From positions 28,743,643 to 28,807,642 of the forward strand of contig NC_079516.1 in assembly GCF_000801105.2 (NCBI RefSeq): a stretch of DNA of 64,000 nucleotides, read 5' to 3'. Positions 1 to 11,039 of the stretch are shown here, in pieces. The stretch's first letter is position 1. Each line of letters opens with the position of its first letter. Source of the stretch: Raphanus sativus. Taxonomy: Eukaryota > Streptophyta > Magnoliopsida > Brassicales > Brassicaceae. A program made the translations under genes and the position numbers. The notes under the pieces are model-generated. The model was not told the origin of the DNA. It saw nothing but the letters and a program-made list of their open reading frames with translations, and searched no databases.

Positions 1-337
1 CTAATAAATAAAATAATAATATCTAATAATTATTATTTATTAGTAGGTGCCAAAAGATGAATTTTTTTAACAATTTTAAAACCGTCACAAAAGAGTAAAT
101 CATAAACACTAAACACTATATCCTAAACCCTTGGACAAATCTTAAACCCTTGGGTAAAAATCTAAACACTAAACTCTAATTTCTTGGATATACTATAAAC
201 CATTGGATAAATCCTAAACACTAAACTGTAAACCCTTGGGTATACCCAAAATCCCCGAATCAGCTCAGACCAAGTTCGATATCAGCCCATTATTAGAAGC
301 ACACTTGACCCAACTCATTAAGTAATAAAAAATCTAA

Positions 338-357
338 TCTCTCTCTCTCTCTCTCTC
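338..357. repeat. (CT)n microsatellite
   Basis: An uninterrupted CT dinucleotide run of about ten units in AT-rich DNA. Confidence 0.9.
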
Positions 358-491
358 AATAAAATAACACAAAATCGTTAAATAATACATTTGTGAACAT
401 ATACATAAACTACATTCATTAATTTTTAAAATCACTCAAACCAAAGATATAAAACCAAATTTGTTCTTCAATATCTAATTTCTCTCCCACT

Positions 492-515
492 CCCCCCCCC
501 CCCCCCCCCCCCCCC
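492..515. repeat. poly-C homopolymer (24 C)
   Basis: A run of 24 cytosines after a pyrimidine-rich stretch. Its exact length is likely to be unreliable in an assembly. Confidence 0.9.
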
Positions 516-739
516 AAGTCAAAAATGTTGACATATTTTAGAAAAAATAAATTTAGAGAAAAATATATAAATTTGATGCTTTAAAAAAATGCCACAAAAT
601 CATCAGAGAAATATTTTTTCCTTTATCGTATATATACTCAAAACTATGCTCAATTAGTTTAAGAGATCTGAAAACTAAATTTGTTTTTCAATGTCTCTCT
701 CGCATGAGGATGGTCGCATCATGTTTGCAGTTTTTTTAT

Positions 740-1183
740 AAGAGTCCATTGAGCCTCGGATCATAAACATCTTTTCATAATTATATCACTATTTTCTCCT
801 ATCAAATTTTAAGCTTTGAATTTTCTTATATAAAGATCATTTTCTCCGCCACCCATATCAAAATCTGAGATCATTCAAGGAGCTGTAAAAATTAATTTTG
901 TATAAAAAATATGATATTAAATTAAAATTAATTTTCACACTCAGCCTCATCTATTTCTACTAAGAGTTCATCGAGCCTAGGATCATCAATGTCTCTTAAC
1001 AATGATATCACTATTTTCTATGATCAAGTTTAAAACTTTAAATTTTAATATATAAAGATCAGTTTTCTCTGTTGATCCAGTTTAAATTCTAAAATAATTC
1101 AAAGAGCTATAAACATTTATTTTCTCTAGAAATTTTGAAGTTAAATTAAAATTAATTTCCACACTCAGCATCATCTATTTTTA
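740..1183. repeat. tandem repeat, two copies of about 222 bp
   Basis: The word AAGAGTYCATYGAGCCT starts at 740 and again at 962, and both copies end with the same CACACTCAGC(A/C)TCATCTATTT stretch, giving a period of about 222 bp. The copies differ at many positions, so this is an old duplication. No coding capacity is visible. Confidence 0.7.
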
Positions 1184-1896
1184 CTAAACGTTTGAAGGGC
1201 CATAGATACAAAGTGAATGTTCTCATATTAATGACACCAAGATAATATTCATATAATAAATATTGATATATTTTAAGGAAAGATTTTATATTTTTATTGT
1301 CATAAATTGATATACTATGAGATGATTTTAATTTGTGCAAGTAATTAATATTATGAAGGTAAGTTAATAAAAACAAACTACCTAATATGTTCTCATATTA
1401 ACTTGTGCAATAAGCAATGTAATCAATATGATTTTAAGAGTGTATGATTTACCGTATTTGTAATAAGGAAACTTATCACATTTCTTTGATTCAGGCAATT
1501 AATTAATATTCATGCGTAAGTAATACATAATAAGATAATTATTATATTTGTATTCTCATAAAAACTTTGATACCGTATTTGTAATAAGGAAACTAATTAA
1601 TACATTTGTTACTTTCCTTTTTATACTAAGTCGATGATTAAAAAAATCAACTAATAAGATTAAGAGAATTATGCTTAAAAATAAAATATAATAATTTCTA
1701 AAAGTAATAACACATATATGATATCACATTTTCATTGGAAAATGATTGGTATTTTTAAAATTATATATTTGATTGTTTTGCCTTCATTTGACTCATATTA
1801 ATACTATATATATATGTATAGTGAATGAGTGAATTTAATTAATATTATCAAGTTTATATTAATAATATAAACATAATAAAAACGTTTTTGGGAGAA
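1184..1896. other. AT-rich sequence, no gene seen
   Basis: Very AT-rich sequence with short open frames only. Nothing recognisable. Confidence 0.5.
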
Positions 1897-2168
1897 AGTT
1901 ATAATATTACACGTATTATGCCATTAATACATTTAATAAATGGTCGACATTTATTAATATTCTTGCGCAAGTTATGATTAATGAGATTAAGAATTAATTT
2001 AAATGGTCGACATTTATTAAGATTCTTGCGCAAGTTATAATATTACACGTATTATGCCATTAATACATTTAATAAATGGTCGACATTTATTAATATTCTT
2101 GCGCAAGTTATGATTAATGAGATTATGAATTAATTTAAATGGTCGACATTTATTAAGATTCTTACGCA
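1897..2168. repeat. tandem duplication, two copies of 136 bp
   Basis: AGTTATAATATTACACG starts at 1897 and again at 2033. Each unit carries the words GGTCGACATTTATTAA and TTCTTGCGCAAGTTATGA. The two copies are nearly identical, so the duplication is recent. The same words recur down to 3470, inside the proposed Helitron. Confidence 0.85.
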
Positions 2169-3595
2169 AGTTATGATTATTGCGATTAACAATTAATTTA
2201 ACTTTCCGATTAGTAGCTTGATTAGAAAAAAAAAAGAAATTACAAAAAATCAGCCAATAGAATCGCTTGGTTGATGAGGTTATTACATTCATGAAATTGG
2301 TTGATGAGGTTATTACAAAAAATCAACCAAAAAATCAAGCAATAGAACCAATAAATCAGAAAAAAGAAACTACAAAAAATCAACAAAAAAAAATTACATT
2401 CATGAGGTTCCAATAATGAATTGTGACGAAACGTCAAGGATTGTGTTTATTGTAATTCTGCATATAAGAAAACAAAGAAGAAATATATTATAAAATACAT
2501 AATTGAAGATGTATACAATCCCGAAATTTAGTGACATTGATTATAACAAAATTTAGTGACATTGATTATAACAAAAAGATTGAAGATGTATACAATCCCG
2601 AAACAAAAACAAAATTGTATAGTTGATAGAACAAATCCGATGAGATGCATCATGAATGGATGGAGGAAGTTTTGTGGTCTTTTTGGTGACAAAAAAAAAA
2701 CTTTCTCGTCTCAAAGATTGATAGAGAGACAATGTGGAGAGCAAGAGAACAAAATAATTGGAGAAGAAAAGTCTCGAATAAATTACCAGTAATGATGTTC
2801 GTCTGTGAGTTAAGTATTGATTATCATCCCTTGGATCATAAACCTGCTCAGGATCACAAAATATAATTTAAATTAGAACGATCAAAAACATAAAAAATAC
2901 TTAAACAGTAGATGCGTGAGACTAAAGAATGGTTGTGTTGCTTGAACTCGACATTGAACTCTATATATATAAAGTGATGGTGAAAAATATTAATGACGCC
3001 AAGAATATTACTTGCTAGATTTGTGAAAGTAATTGGTTATACTAAGGTATGTAAATTAAATTACGTTTGATTAAAAGAAACATATTAAATTTGTAGTGTT
3101 AAAAACGATTATGCATATTATATGATGCGAGACTTGCGAGACTTGCGCAAGTAATTGGGTATAATAAGGTATGTAAATTAAATGACTAATGATTAAAGGA
3201 AACATAATAAATTTGTAAAATTAATCACGAATATGCATTTTATACGATGCGAAACTTGCGCAAGTTTTCAATATAAATAAGGTATGTTGATAATAATTAG
3301 TTTCCTAATAAAATATAAAATGTATTTCCCATTAAGACATTTAATGATTAGTCGACATTTATTAAAATTCTTCTGCAAGCTATGATTAATGGTCGCCATT
3401 GATTACGATTCTTGCGCAAGAAATAATTAGTGCGTTTGCCAATTAATGTTACTTTCCAATTAAAAGGTCGATGAAAAAAATAAATCAAAAAGAATAATTA
3501 GAAAAATTCGACCAATAGAAACGCGAGAATTTTCGTGAGAAGAAATCTGTGAGTGCCACGTGGCGTTTGTACTTCTCTTTTAATATATAGGAGGA
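2150..3595 (-). mobile_element. Helitron-like element, 5' end at 3595 (minus strand)
   Basis: Read on the minus strand, the sequence from 3595 begins TCCTCCTATATATTAAAAG and continues with a CCACGTGGC word and CGAAAATTCTCGCGTTTC. This resembles the 5' ends of Brassicaceae non-autonomous Helitrons, which begin with TC after a host A, as here (T at 3596 on plus). Subterminal sequence is repeated internally near 2150-2270. I could not find the 3' CTRR hairpin end, so the left limit is a guess. No Rep/helicase coding is present. Confidence 0.5.
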
Positions 3596-4785
3596 TTATA
3601 GATTGTTACAGTAAAAACATATTTTAAAATTCCAATCGTTTAAAAATTTTGATTTCGTAACTATTTTCCTCATTCTATTTTCCTGATTTCTATTTGTAAT
3701 GCATAATTAGTGGCTAAAGTTTTAGTTATTACCAAGAAAACTATTCTTTCTATAAATATACATGAAAAAAAATTGTTAACATTTTTCACCCGATTTCAAA
3801 AATGTTGGATCTAATAAAAAAAATTTTGTAACTACCTTGATAAAAGATAGACAGTTAATTGTTTATGGAATACTTTTCTGAAATTTCATAAATAATCAGA
3901 AAAATACAATGATTTTTGAAGGTGATTGATAAGTGCTCCGAATGATTTCAGTGTTTTTTCTTTTCACAACCATTTTCATTTACCATTTATGCTCTAGGAA
4001 AATAATTTAAACCTACAGCACAAAAGTTAAATTAGAAAATATATTAGTTTTAGTGATTAATTTTTCGAGAGTTTCATATTTAAGTTTTTGATATAAATCT
4101 ACATCAATAGAATCTATAGTTGCAACCGAAAAATGTACCGTTTATATTCCAAAGTTAAATGATTAAAGCCACAATTCTACCAATCAAGCACTTGAGATTC
4201 TTATATGATCGAAGAATCATCTCTACTAAATATGATTTTCTATATGTTGTTACTTGCTATTTTTTTAATATTATTGATTTTATGAGGAGATAGAAGATAC
4301 TATAGATATTCGATAATTACTGTTGGTTATATATTAGTTTACTGCTGATACGTGAATTCTCCTATTGACCTCCATTTAGGGAAATGTAAATACATGTTAA
4401 TCAGCATCTTGTATGGTATAATCAGAATAGATTAATAAATATAAATCAAATAACATTTTGTTAAAATAATAATTAAGATTTGGGTTGTGATTTTGCATCT
4501 AGCTAGTTATTTATGATTTTTTTTGTATCAAATAACAGAAATGATTGTAAGATGCTAAAAACGACCAATAATAGGATTCATTATCACTGTATGTTTATAT
4601 TTAGTTTCAAGTGTTTGTTTTTTTTTGTTTTTTTTTGCTGAAATGTTAACTTTATAACAACAAAAAAAGTTGTACAATCTCATGATCCTAAACTAGGGGA
4701 TCATAAGAAATAGGAACAATGGAATGAGCTCCGAGCACAAGAATGCTCTACTGTTAAATGGGAAAAAACAATATAAAGAGAAGAC
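3596..4785. other. AT-rich intergenic DNA, no gene seen
   Basis: AT-rich with many stops in all frames. Nothing recognised. Confidence 0.5.
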
Positions 4786-5483
4786 AGGGGTGGGCGTTCG
4801 GGTATCCGTTCGGGTTCGGGTCGGGTATTTCGGATTTTCGGGTATTTCGGTATAGGGATATAGAACCCGTTCGGGTATTTCTGTACTTCGGGTCGGGTTC
4901 AGATATTTTTAGTTCGGGTTAGGTTATTTCGGATCGGATTCGGATACTTAGATTTTAGAAGAAATAAAAATAATTTTTTTTTTAATTTTTTAAGTTTCTT
5001 ATATTTAAAAATATAGATTTCACTTAACTGATTTTTCTATTTTTTATATATTGAATGATTAATAGATTTGGAGATAACATTTCAAAAATAAAAATATTAA
5101 TTTGGCTATTGTTTTTAAACTTTGGATGTAACTTTTGTTAATACATGAAACAAAAAGTTTGACATGCATTTTAGATGAATATCAAATTATTTTCTTCATA
5201 ATTATATATATACTATATGATCTTAAAGTATGTGTAACATCAATATAAATACTTTATATAAAATGAGAGATGTAAACTAGAAAAATAAGGGCAAGTATAC
5301 ATATGTTCGGTTATCTTCGGATATCCATTCGGGTTTGGGTATTACCCGTTCGGGTTCGGATATCCAATCTCTCCTAACTTAATATCTGTTCGGGTATTTT
5401 GCTACTTCGGTTCGGATTTCGGTTCGGGTTTTTCAGGTCGGGTTCGGGTGCCACTTCGGGTATCGGGTAAAGTGCCCACCCCT
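4786..5483. mobile_element. non-autonomous hAT-like element with TTCGGGT-rich ends
   Basis: The ends are inverted repeats: AGGGGTGGGC at 4786 and GCCCACCCCT at 5474-5483. About 130 bp at each end is rich in the word TTCGGGT and its variants in opposite orientation, so the element could fold into a long stem. The flanks show an imperfect direct repeat (AGAAGAC/AGAGGAC). The middle is AT-rich and has no transposase. Assignment to hAT rests on the style of the ends and is moderate. Confidence 0.6.
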
Positions 5484-5521
5484 AGAGGACTCTGATCCAC
5501 CTGGTAGTCTTTACAATGATA

Positions 5522-6170
5522 TTATGGCAGCGCTGTCTTAGTATTCCATCTGCTCAGGCCTTCGTTGGTAGCCTCATCTCCACTCCCATACTTCAGCGCC
5601 ATAAGCCGGTTCTGCATTTCGCGATGGACAGTCATGGCGATGTACTGCGCAGAGTGTGGAGGGTGTAGATGACGACGTCCATTTCTTTCACTGCAGATCC
5701 AATAAATTGAAGCTTGGAATGCCAACTGTACTAGCTGTGCGTCCAACTTGGTGAGTCTATTGTTCGTGATACTTGCAGCAGTCCTAGACCTGTCAGGATT
5801 TATGCGTCCAGCCAGGAACGGATTCATCAACATTGTCCAAACAGTATAGGTGAAAGGACAAGCAAAGAAGAGATGGTCGCGAGTCTCATCCGGTTCTCCA
5901 CACAACATACAGATCTTCGTTTGACCCCATTGCCTCATTCTGTCTCTAGTATCCAGTCTATTTCTACAAGCTAGCCAAGTGATAAACGCCTGGCGAGGAA
6001 GAGCTTGAGGAAACCATACAATGCTGAACCACTCCACCGCCACATGAGAAGCTCGACTTTGCTCCCAAGTAGCTTTCGAAACAAACTTCTCTTCATATAT
6101 GCCTTGGCTCTGCTTCCAGAGAGGACAGTCTTTGCCAGTCTCAGGCCTGGGAGGGGGAACACAGAGACCT
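5522..6170 (-). pseudogene. LINE reverse-transcriptase C-terminal fragment (zf-RVT region)
   Basis: A minus-strand open frame of about 210 codons matches the region after the reverse transcriptase in plant non-LTR retrotransposons. From the N-terminal side it shows a DCPLWK-type segment, a W-F-S-I-V-W-F-P core, AFITWLACRNRL, then the zinc-binding pattern CMLCGEPDETRDHLFFACPF (C-x2-C ... H-x3-C). No RT or endonuclease is present, so this is a truncated non-functional fragment. Its 5' side runs without a stop into ankyrin-like sequence near 6170, so the longer 252-codon frame is a chance or chimeric fusion. No poly(A) tail is obvious downstream. Confidence 0.75.
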
Positions 6171-6810
6171 GAGAAACAAAAACTTCCAAATCTAAGAGTA
6201 ACTGCACCGTCTCTGTGTCCCTGCAGAGCCACCGCCACATGAAGAGGTGCTATTCCTCCATCAGGTGCTCTGTTTATCACTTTGTGAAGAACACTGCACC
6301 CAGTTGAAAGACAACTTCAGCTAATCATGTCAACTGAAGCCATAAGCTTTAACTCTTGCAGAACTCTCGAAAAGGCTCCAGCAATTGGGGACACTTGGTA
6401 TATACTCGGAAAGCAATATCCTGCTACACCGAGGATGACCATTTTGCGCCGCAAGATACAAAGCAGTACTACTGTTTAGCTAATATGATATGTGATTCTA
6501 TCAACCCGATCAATCAAATACAATCAAAATGTTAATATGTGAGGATATAAGTATATGAAATGCTTACATTAGCACCAAAACAATGAGAATCAAACGACCT
6601 CCTAAAGACCATTTTGGCAAGCTTGCTTTGCATCATAGTCATCTGTTTCTAGAACAGCTTGTATTCAGATTAATCTCAGAGTACTTTGATGATCGATAAG
6701 AAAATGTCAAGGACCAAGCGAGCTCTTACCTGTCCACAGATCTAACTTGTCCACGGTAGTTCCAGAGCAGAGATTGATATCAAGTCCTGACTCCATCAAC
6801 TGATAAACTA
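6171..6810 (-). pseudogene. ankyrin-repeat gene fragments
   Basis: On the minus strand a short stretch reads GGIAPLHVA followed by LQGHRDT and VQLLLDLE in neighbouring frames, a classic ankyrin repeat split by a frameshift near 6240. Further upstream (6400-6480) is STALYLAAQNGHPRCSRILL, and near 6750-6790 LMESGLDINLC, both ankyrin-like, with GTAAG-type donors after 6560 and 6730. The pieces are broken by stops and frameshifts. They resemble the ankyrin block of plant ankyrin/RING proteins, but I cannot name the parent gene. Likely a degenerate host gene or a captured fragment. Confidence 0.6.
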
Positions 6811-7518
6811 TTGGGAAAATTGGCAAAAAGAGACACTTTGAATTTTCTATTGTCAATTTAAGATTTTTCATACTTTGGTCATTTTTTCACTTGTTTTGCC
6901 CTTGGTTGATGAGAAAAATAGTAAACATAATTTTAAAAATGTAAAAAAATATGAAAAGTATTAGAAACATATGTATGATAATTTATATGTTTAAATTTAT
7001 TTTTTTTTAAATAGGGAATCATATTTTATTTTCTCTTCTAGCCAAAATAGAATACACATTCCGTTAGTCTGCTTAATACAGAAAACCGAAACTAAGTATA
7101 ATACATTGATCTATCTCGGGTATATAACGTAAACTAATGTTTCTTCATCCCTCTATCTGAGCTAGATTTAGTTACGTCAACATATAGCAGTATGTCTTCA
7201 GTGTACCAGTAGATATATAACGATATATATCTTGAACTCTATGATGTACCTAACTTAGAAATTGTGTCATAGGCACTTATGCCTTTTACCTTATGTGACG
7301 CCTAAGGAAGAATAGGGGTTGCACGTGTTGTACTATATTCTGGGGTGGGTATATTACGTATTCTAGGCAAACCCGAAAAAAATGGAAACTTCCATTTTCT
7401 GTTTTAGAAGTTTCCTAAATCTAACCTAAAAATCTTGGAGAATATTTTCTTGATATCCTACGTTTTCTTCCTCCTCCCACGATCCCCTTCTCTTTGTTCT
7501 TTGTGTTTATCGCGGCCT

Positions 7519-7566
7519 TCTCTTCTCTTCTCTCTTCTCTCTTTCTCTCTTCTCTCTTCTCTCTAT
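7519..7566. repeat. TTCTCTTCTC pyrimidine tract
   Basis: Low-complexity CT-rich run just upstream of an ATG at 7571. It could be a 5' leader, but no matching coding region follows. Confidence 0.7.
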
Positions 7567-7680
7567 CAACATGGTTCTAATATATGTCAAATCTGGTGAA
7601 TGGATGTCTAGTTCCAGCGAGGAGTGGAGTTTCGTGGTAATCTAATACCTTGTGAGAAGAAAGAGTCGGATTTCGTCTAA

Positions 7681-7929
7681 GTGATAACAGACGAAGAGGA
7701 AGAACTGAAGATATCTAAGAGGAAGATGCGGTTTAGGAAATTAGAGACAAGAGATGGAAGGGATAACGGCGGAGAGATCGAAGAACAGAAGAAACCGAAG
7801 AACAAGAGAGCTTTCAATTCAGTTGAAGAATCGCCATTGAAGGGAACCTCCGAAAAAGAGGATGAAATTGTGAAATCGATGAAATTAGGGTTGGAGAAAT
7901 TCCTTTTCCTCTTTTATCCTTTTTTTTAA
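7681..7929 (+). CDS. small hypothetical ORF, charged, unrecognised
   Basis: An 82-codon frame very rich in Glu, Lys and Arg, ending in a Phe-rich tail encoded by a poly-T tract. A CT-rich leader-like tract lies about 110 bp upstream. I recognise no domain. The charged composition and the position after a leader-like tract are compatible with a relic exon, but chance is equally possible. Confidence 0.2.
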   Translation: MITDEEEELKISKRKMRFRKLETRDGRDNGGEIEEQKKPKNKRAFNSVEESPLKGTSEKEDEIVKSMKLGLEKFLFLFYPFF

Positions 7930-8472
7930 CTATTTCTTAATTTTTACTATTTTCACTTAAGTTAAAATAATTATTTTGATTTTTACTATTTTAATTAGGT
8001 AAATTAAAACGAAAATTATATTAAATTTTTTTTTTAACTTAATTGCTAAATGAAAGGTACTATGGTATTTATAGAAAATTAAAATCCTATTTCCCCAAAA
8101 AATGTTCCTAAAATCCTAGAGTAACAAATCTAAGATGAATGTATCTCTTAAATCCAATTTACTCTAAACTATTTGTGGATGTAAACAATAAAACCCATAT
8201 TAGGATCATCGTAATCAATTCATCATTACCATAAAGGTCAAAACTTCAAAAAATCTCTGAGATAGTTATAGACACTGAAGGTGGAGTAGCGAGCAGCTTC
8301 AAGAAATTAAAAATGAAAAACTTTTGCTAAGGAAAAACAGCAATTCCACATCATCTGATTGAGAAATATTACACTGCTTGAAATGTTTAATTACAATTGC
8401 AGCACTGTGATAATAATATAAACAAATTAGGAAACACTGAATAAGATGGAGACAGATTTCATCAGATGGAAG

Positions 8473-9539
8473 TAGAGATGTCAAATGGGCGGGATAAAAA
8501 TGGGCGACCCGTGTCCAAATTGATATGGTCTAAAATGGGCAGGTCCGTTTTGGTCCATAACTAAATTTTTGTCCACATGGACAAACCCAATTATATCATG
8601 GACAATATTGGACTTAACCATTTGGACAATGTGCGGCCCAAAAATCTAAAATGTCTAGGTTTAGCAAATTGGGAAAAACTCAATATTTTTTCGACATTTT
8701 TCTGAAGCCTAAAGGTTTGATTTATAACTGTTTATGTGTGATTTTTGTAATGGAAAACATAATTTCTGCCAAAACTGAAAAACATAATTTCCCGCCAAAG
8801 CCGGAAAAAATATAGTTGTCTGCCAAAACCGGAAAATACAATTTTCTGCTAAAATCGAAAAATCAAATTTCCCGCCAAAACCGAAAAACCAAATTTTCCG
8901 CCATAACCGAAAAATACAATTTCCCGCCAAAACCGGAAAAATCAATTTCTACCAAAACCGAAAAACCCAATTTCCCACCAAAACTGAATAATTCAAGTTC
9001 CCAAAACCGGAAAAACGCAATTTCCTGCCAAAACCAGAAGAAAAAACGTAATTTTTCGCTAAAACTGGAAACACAATTTTCCGCAAAAACCAGAAAACAC
9101 TATTTCCCGTAAAACCAGAAACACACACAATTTCCCGCCAAAACCGAAAACATAATTTCTCGCAAAAATTGGAAAAACACAATTTTCCGCCAAAACCGGA
9201 AAATACAATTTCTCGCAAAAACCGGAAAAACGCAATTTCTTGCCAAAATAGAAAACGCAATTTATCTTTTGTGAACTTGTGTGTTTTTATGAAGTCTAGA
9301 ACATGAAGTTTAGAACTTGTATAAATTTTACTTTTTAAAACTGAAAATTGTGTTGTTTACATTAAGTGGTCATATAGGCCCATGGACAGCCCAACAAATG
9401 TAATAAATCATGGTCTTATTTGGTTTTGGTCTCATTTGGACATGGTTCTATTTGGGCTTCGACCAAATATGTCCTGCAAAAAAATAAAACCCATTCGGAC
9501 ATGCCCAAACCCGCCCGGCCCGCCCAATTGACATCTATA
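8473..9539. mobile_element. hAT-like non-autonomous element with internal minisatellite
   Basis: Inverted ends TAGAGATGTCAAATGGGCGG (8473) and its near complement ending TTGACATCTATA (9539) are flanked by 8-bp direct repeats GATGGAAG (8465-8472) and AATGGAAG (9540-9547), 7 of 8 matching. An 8-bp duplication is the hAT signature. The interior lacks a transposase and is mostly a tandem array (8755-9262). Next to the ends are words such as GGACAT and CCAAATGG in opposite orientations. The element is 1067 bp long. Confidence 0.75.
8755..9262. repeat. minisatellite of about 26-bp units
   Basis: About 20 degenerate units of the type CAATTTCCCGCCAAAACCGG plus a few A residues. Units vary by C/T and small indels. 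The array gives long but meaningless open frames on both strands, full of FSAKTGK- or FRFWREI-type repeats. Confidence 0.85.
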
Positions 9540-10275
9540 AATGGAAGGTTTCCAGTACAAAATTTTACCTAGTGTTCCTCTGTCTAATGAGAAAAGGCCA
9601 ACAAAGGCAGAGCGGTAAATTCTGTAGCTCCTTTCCTTTCTCTTCGGCCCATGATCTGAACAAATAACATAAGAGGATTCAGACACTCAGAAAGTCGGTT
9701 ATGAACAGATTGAAATTCATTGGTTAGAGATCCGAATGCAAATAGTTTCTTTGACATAAAACACAATATAGTTGGGGCTGCATAAGAAGTAGGACCTAAC
9801 CATGGAGAGAGATTTACGCTCCACTCAAGTTCATACTACAACTCGCAAAATGTTTGACTCTTGTACTTCATAGAATGATCTATTACTTTTTGTGTATGTA
9901 TTCCTATTTTTTTTTGTATGGGACAGGAAGGTGAATGAGGACATTTAGGAGTACGCAAGGGAGATAAAGAAGCTGTCGGAGAAAATCAGGGTGGTTATCT
10001 GAAGGATTAGGGTTACGTCGTGAAGCGTTGAAGGAAGGTCTAGGCGTCGAAACAGTGGAGTAAATGATGAAGGCCATCTTCTATCCACCGCGTCCAGATT
10101 AATGGGCTTCTTGACCCACGCCAATAACACGCAATGAACCAAAAAAAGAAAGAAAGCCCAACACCAACCAAACTCGATCTGCCGTGGAAAAAAAGAGCAC
10201 ATCCCATTGGATGATTTTATTGTCCGACGTGGAGACCCTCTCTAATCAGTATATCCCGCTTTTACTACTTGTTGA
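9540..10275. other. no convincing gene; Helitron-like 5' end at 10275 (minus)
   Basis: Sequence flanking the hAT element shows short frames only. Read on minus from 10275 the sequence begins TCAACAAGTAGTAAAAGCGG after a host A and soon carries CCACGTCGGAC, loosely like a Helitron 5' end. Weak evidence. Confidence 0.3.
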
Positions 10276-10570
10276 TATGCATGATTTTAAAAATATATTT
10301 AAAGTCATTTGCTAAATTAATTTATTAAAAAGAAAAAATTCACAATTTGGGTCATAATTTGTAGGCTGAGCCACGAATCATCATTTACTCATTCAGCGAT
10401 AGAGATAACGCTGCATATATGTATACAAAGAACAATAACAACAACAAAAGAACTCTTTATCTCCTCAGAGCTCTAATTTATTACAATACAACTTTAATAA
10501 ATCATACAACAAAACAAGCAACATCATCACCGGCCCATATGTAACATATACGAAGTCGAAGCAACAATCA

Positions 10571-10610
10571 TGTTCCCGGCCCCGCGCTTGTGCAGGGACC
10601 ATGCCCCTAG
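10571..10610 (+). mobile_element. Helitron 3' terminus (hairpin plus CTAG)
   Basis: CCCGCGCTTGTGCAGGG at 10581-10597 folds into a 7-bp stem with a TT loop, one bulged A and one G-T pair. It is followed by ten bases ending CTAG (10607-10610), then T. This is the standard Helitron 3' end (hairpin, CTRR, insertion before T). The matching 5' end on plus is not identified, so the size of the element is unknown. Confidence 0.7.
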
Positions 10611-11039
10611 TATTCATAATGGGAAAATGATTGATGATGTAACTTTATTTATTAATCAATAATTTTTTTTATATTCAAGTTATCCGATACCATTTTATTT
10701 TTCCAAATTTCTTTAGTTTTAAGAGATAAAAATTTAAATAACATAAAAAGTATTATTGGACAATAATAGTACACGGAGTTTTGTAATTCTAAGAACATTG
10801 TTAATGAAATTTTTTTTATGCTTTTTTGTATCGCTTCAGTATCATTTCTGTGTAAGAGAACATGGAGATCTCCGTTTTAAGATTGGGAGTCAAAGTCTTC
10901 GACCATACGGTGATTAAGATAAATTTTACAAGTGTAAAGTGGTATTCGAATAGACAGGCAGAAACTGTCTTTTTAGTTTTTTTTTTTTGATAAAATGTGA
11001 ATATTATACCAAAATGGAACAAACGTTGAATATTATACT
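10611..11039. other. AT-rich flank, no gene seen
   Basis: AT-rich sequence with poly-T runs between the Helitron end and the truncated LINE. Nothing recognised. Confidence 0.5.

Larger units (their letters stand above)
1..739. other. AT-rich intergenic DNA, no gene seen
   Basis: AT-rich sequence without a convincing coding region on either strand. It contains scattered CCTAAACCCTTGG-like words between 110 and 240, which are degenerate and do not form a telomere array, plus a CT microsatellite and a C homopolymer listed separately. Confidence 0.6.
6811..8472. other. AT-rich region, no recognised gene
   Basis: Contains a sequence beginning GGGAAAATTGGCAAAAAG at 6813, reminiscent of plant MULE-like ends but without a partner I can find, a pyrimidine-rich tract and one small open frame. 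No other gene is supported. Confidence 0.4.

Noticed and set aside
120..240. Telomere-like AAACCCT words
   Set aside because: Irregular spacing and many changes; not a telomeric or interstitial telomere array.
6813..6900. MULE-like terminal sequence GGGAAAATTGGCAAAAAG
   Set aside because: No inverted partner or 9-bp duplication found within several kb.
8709..9260. Repetitive frames with FRFWREI or FSAKTGK patterns
   Set aside because: Translation of the hAT-internal minisatellite; low complexity on both strands.
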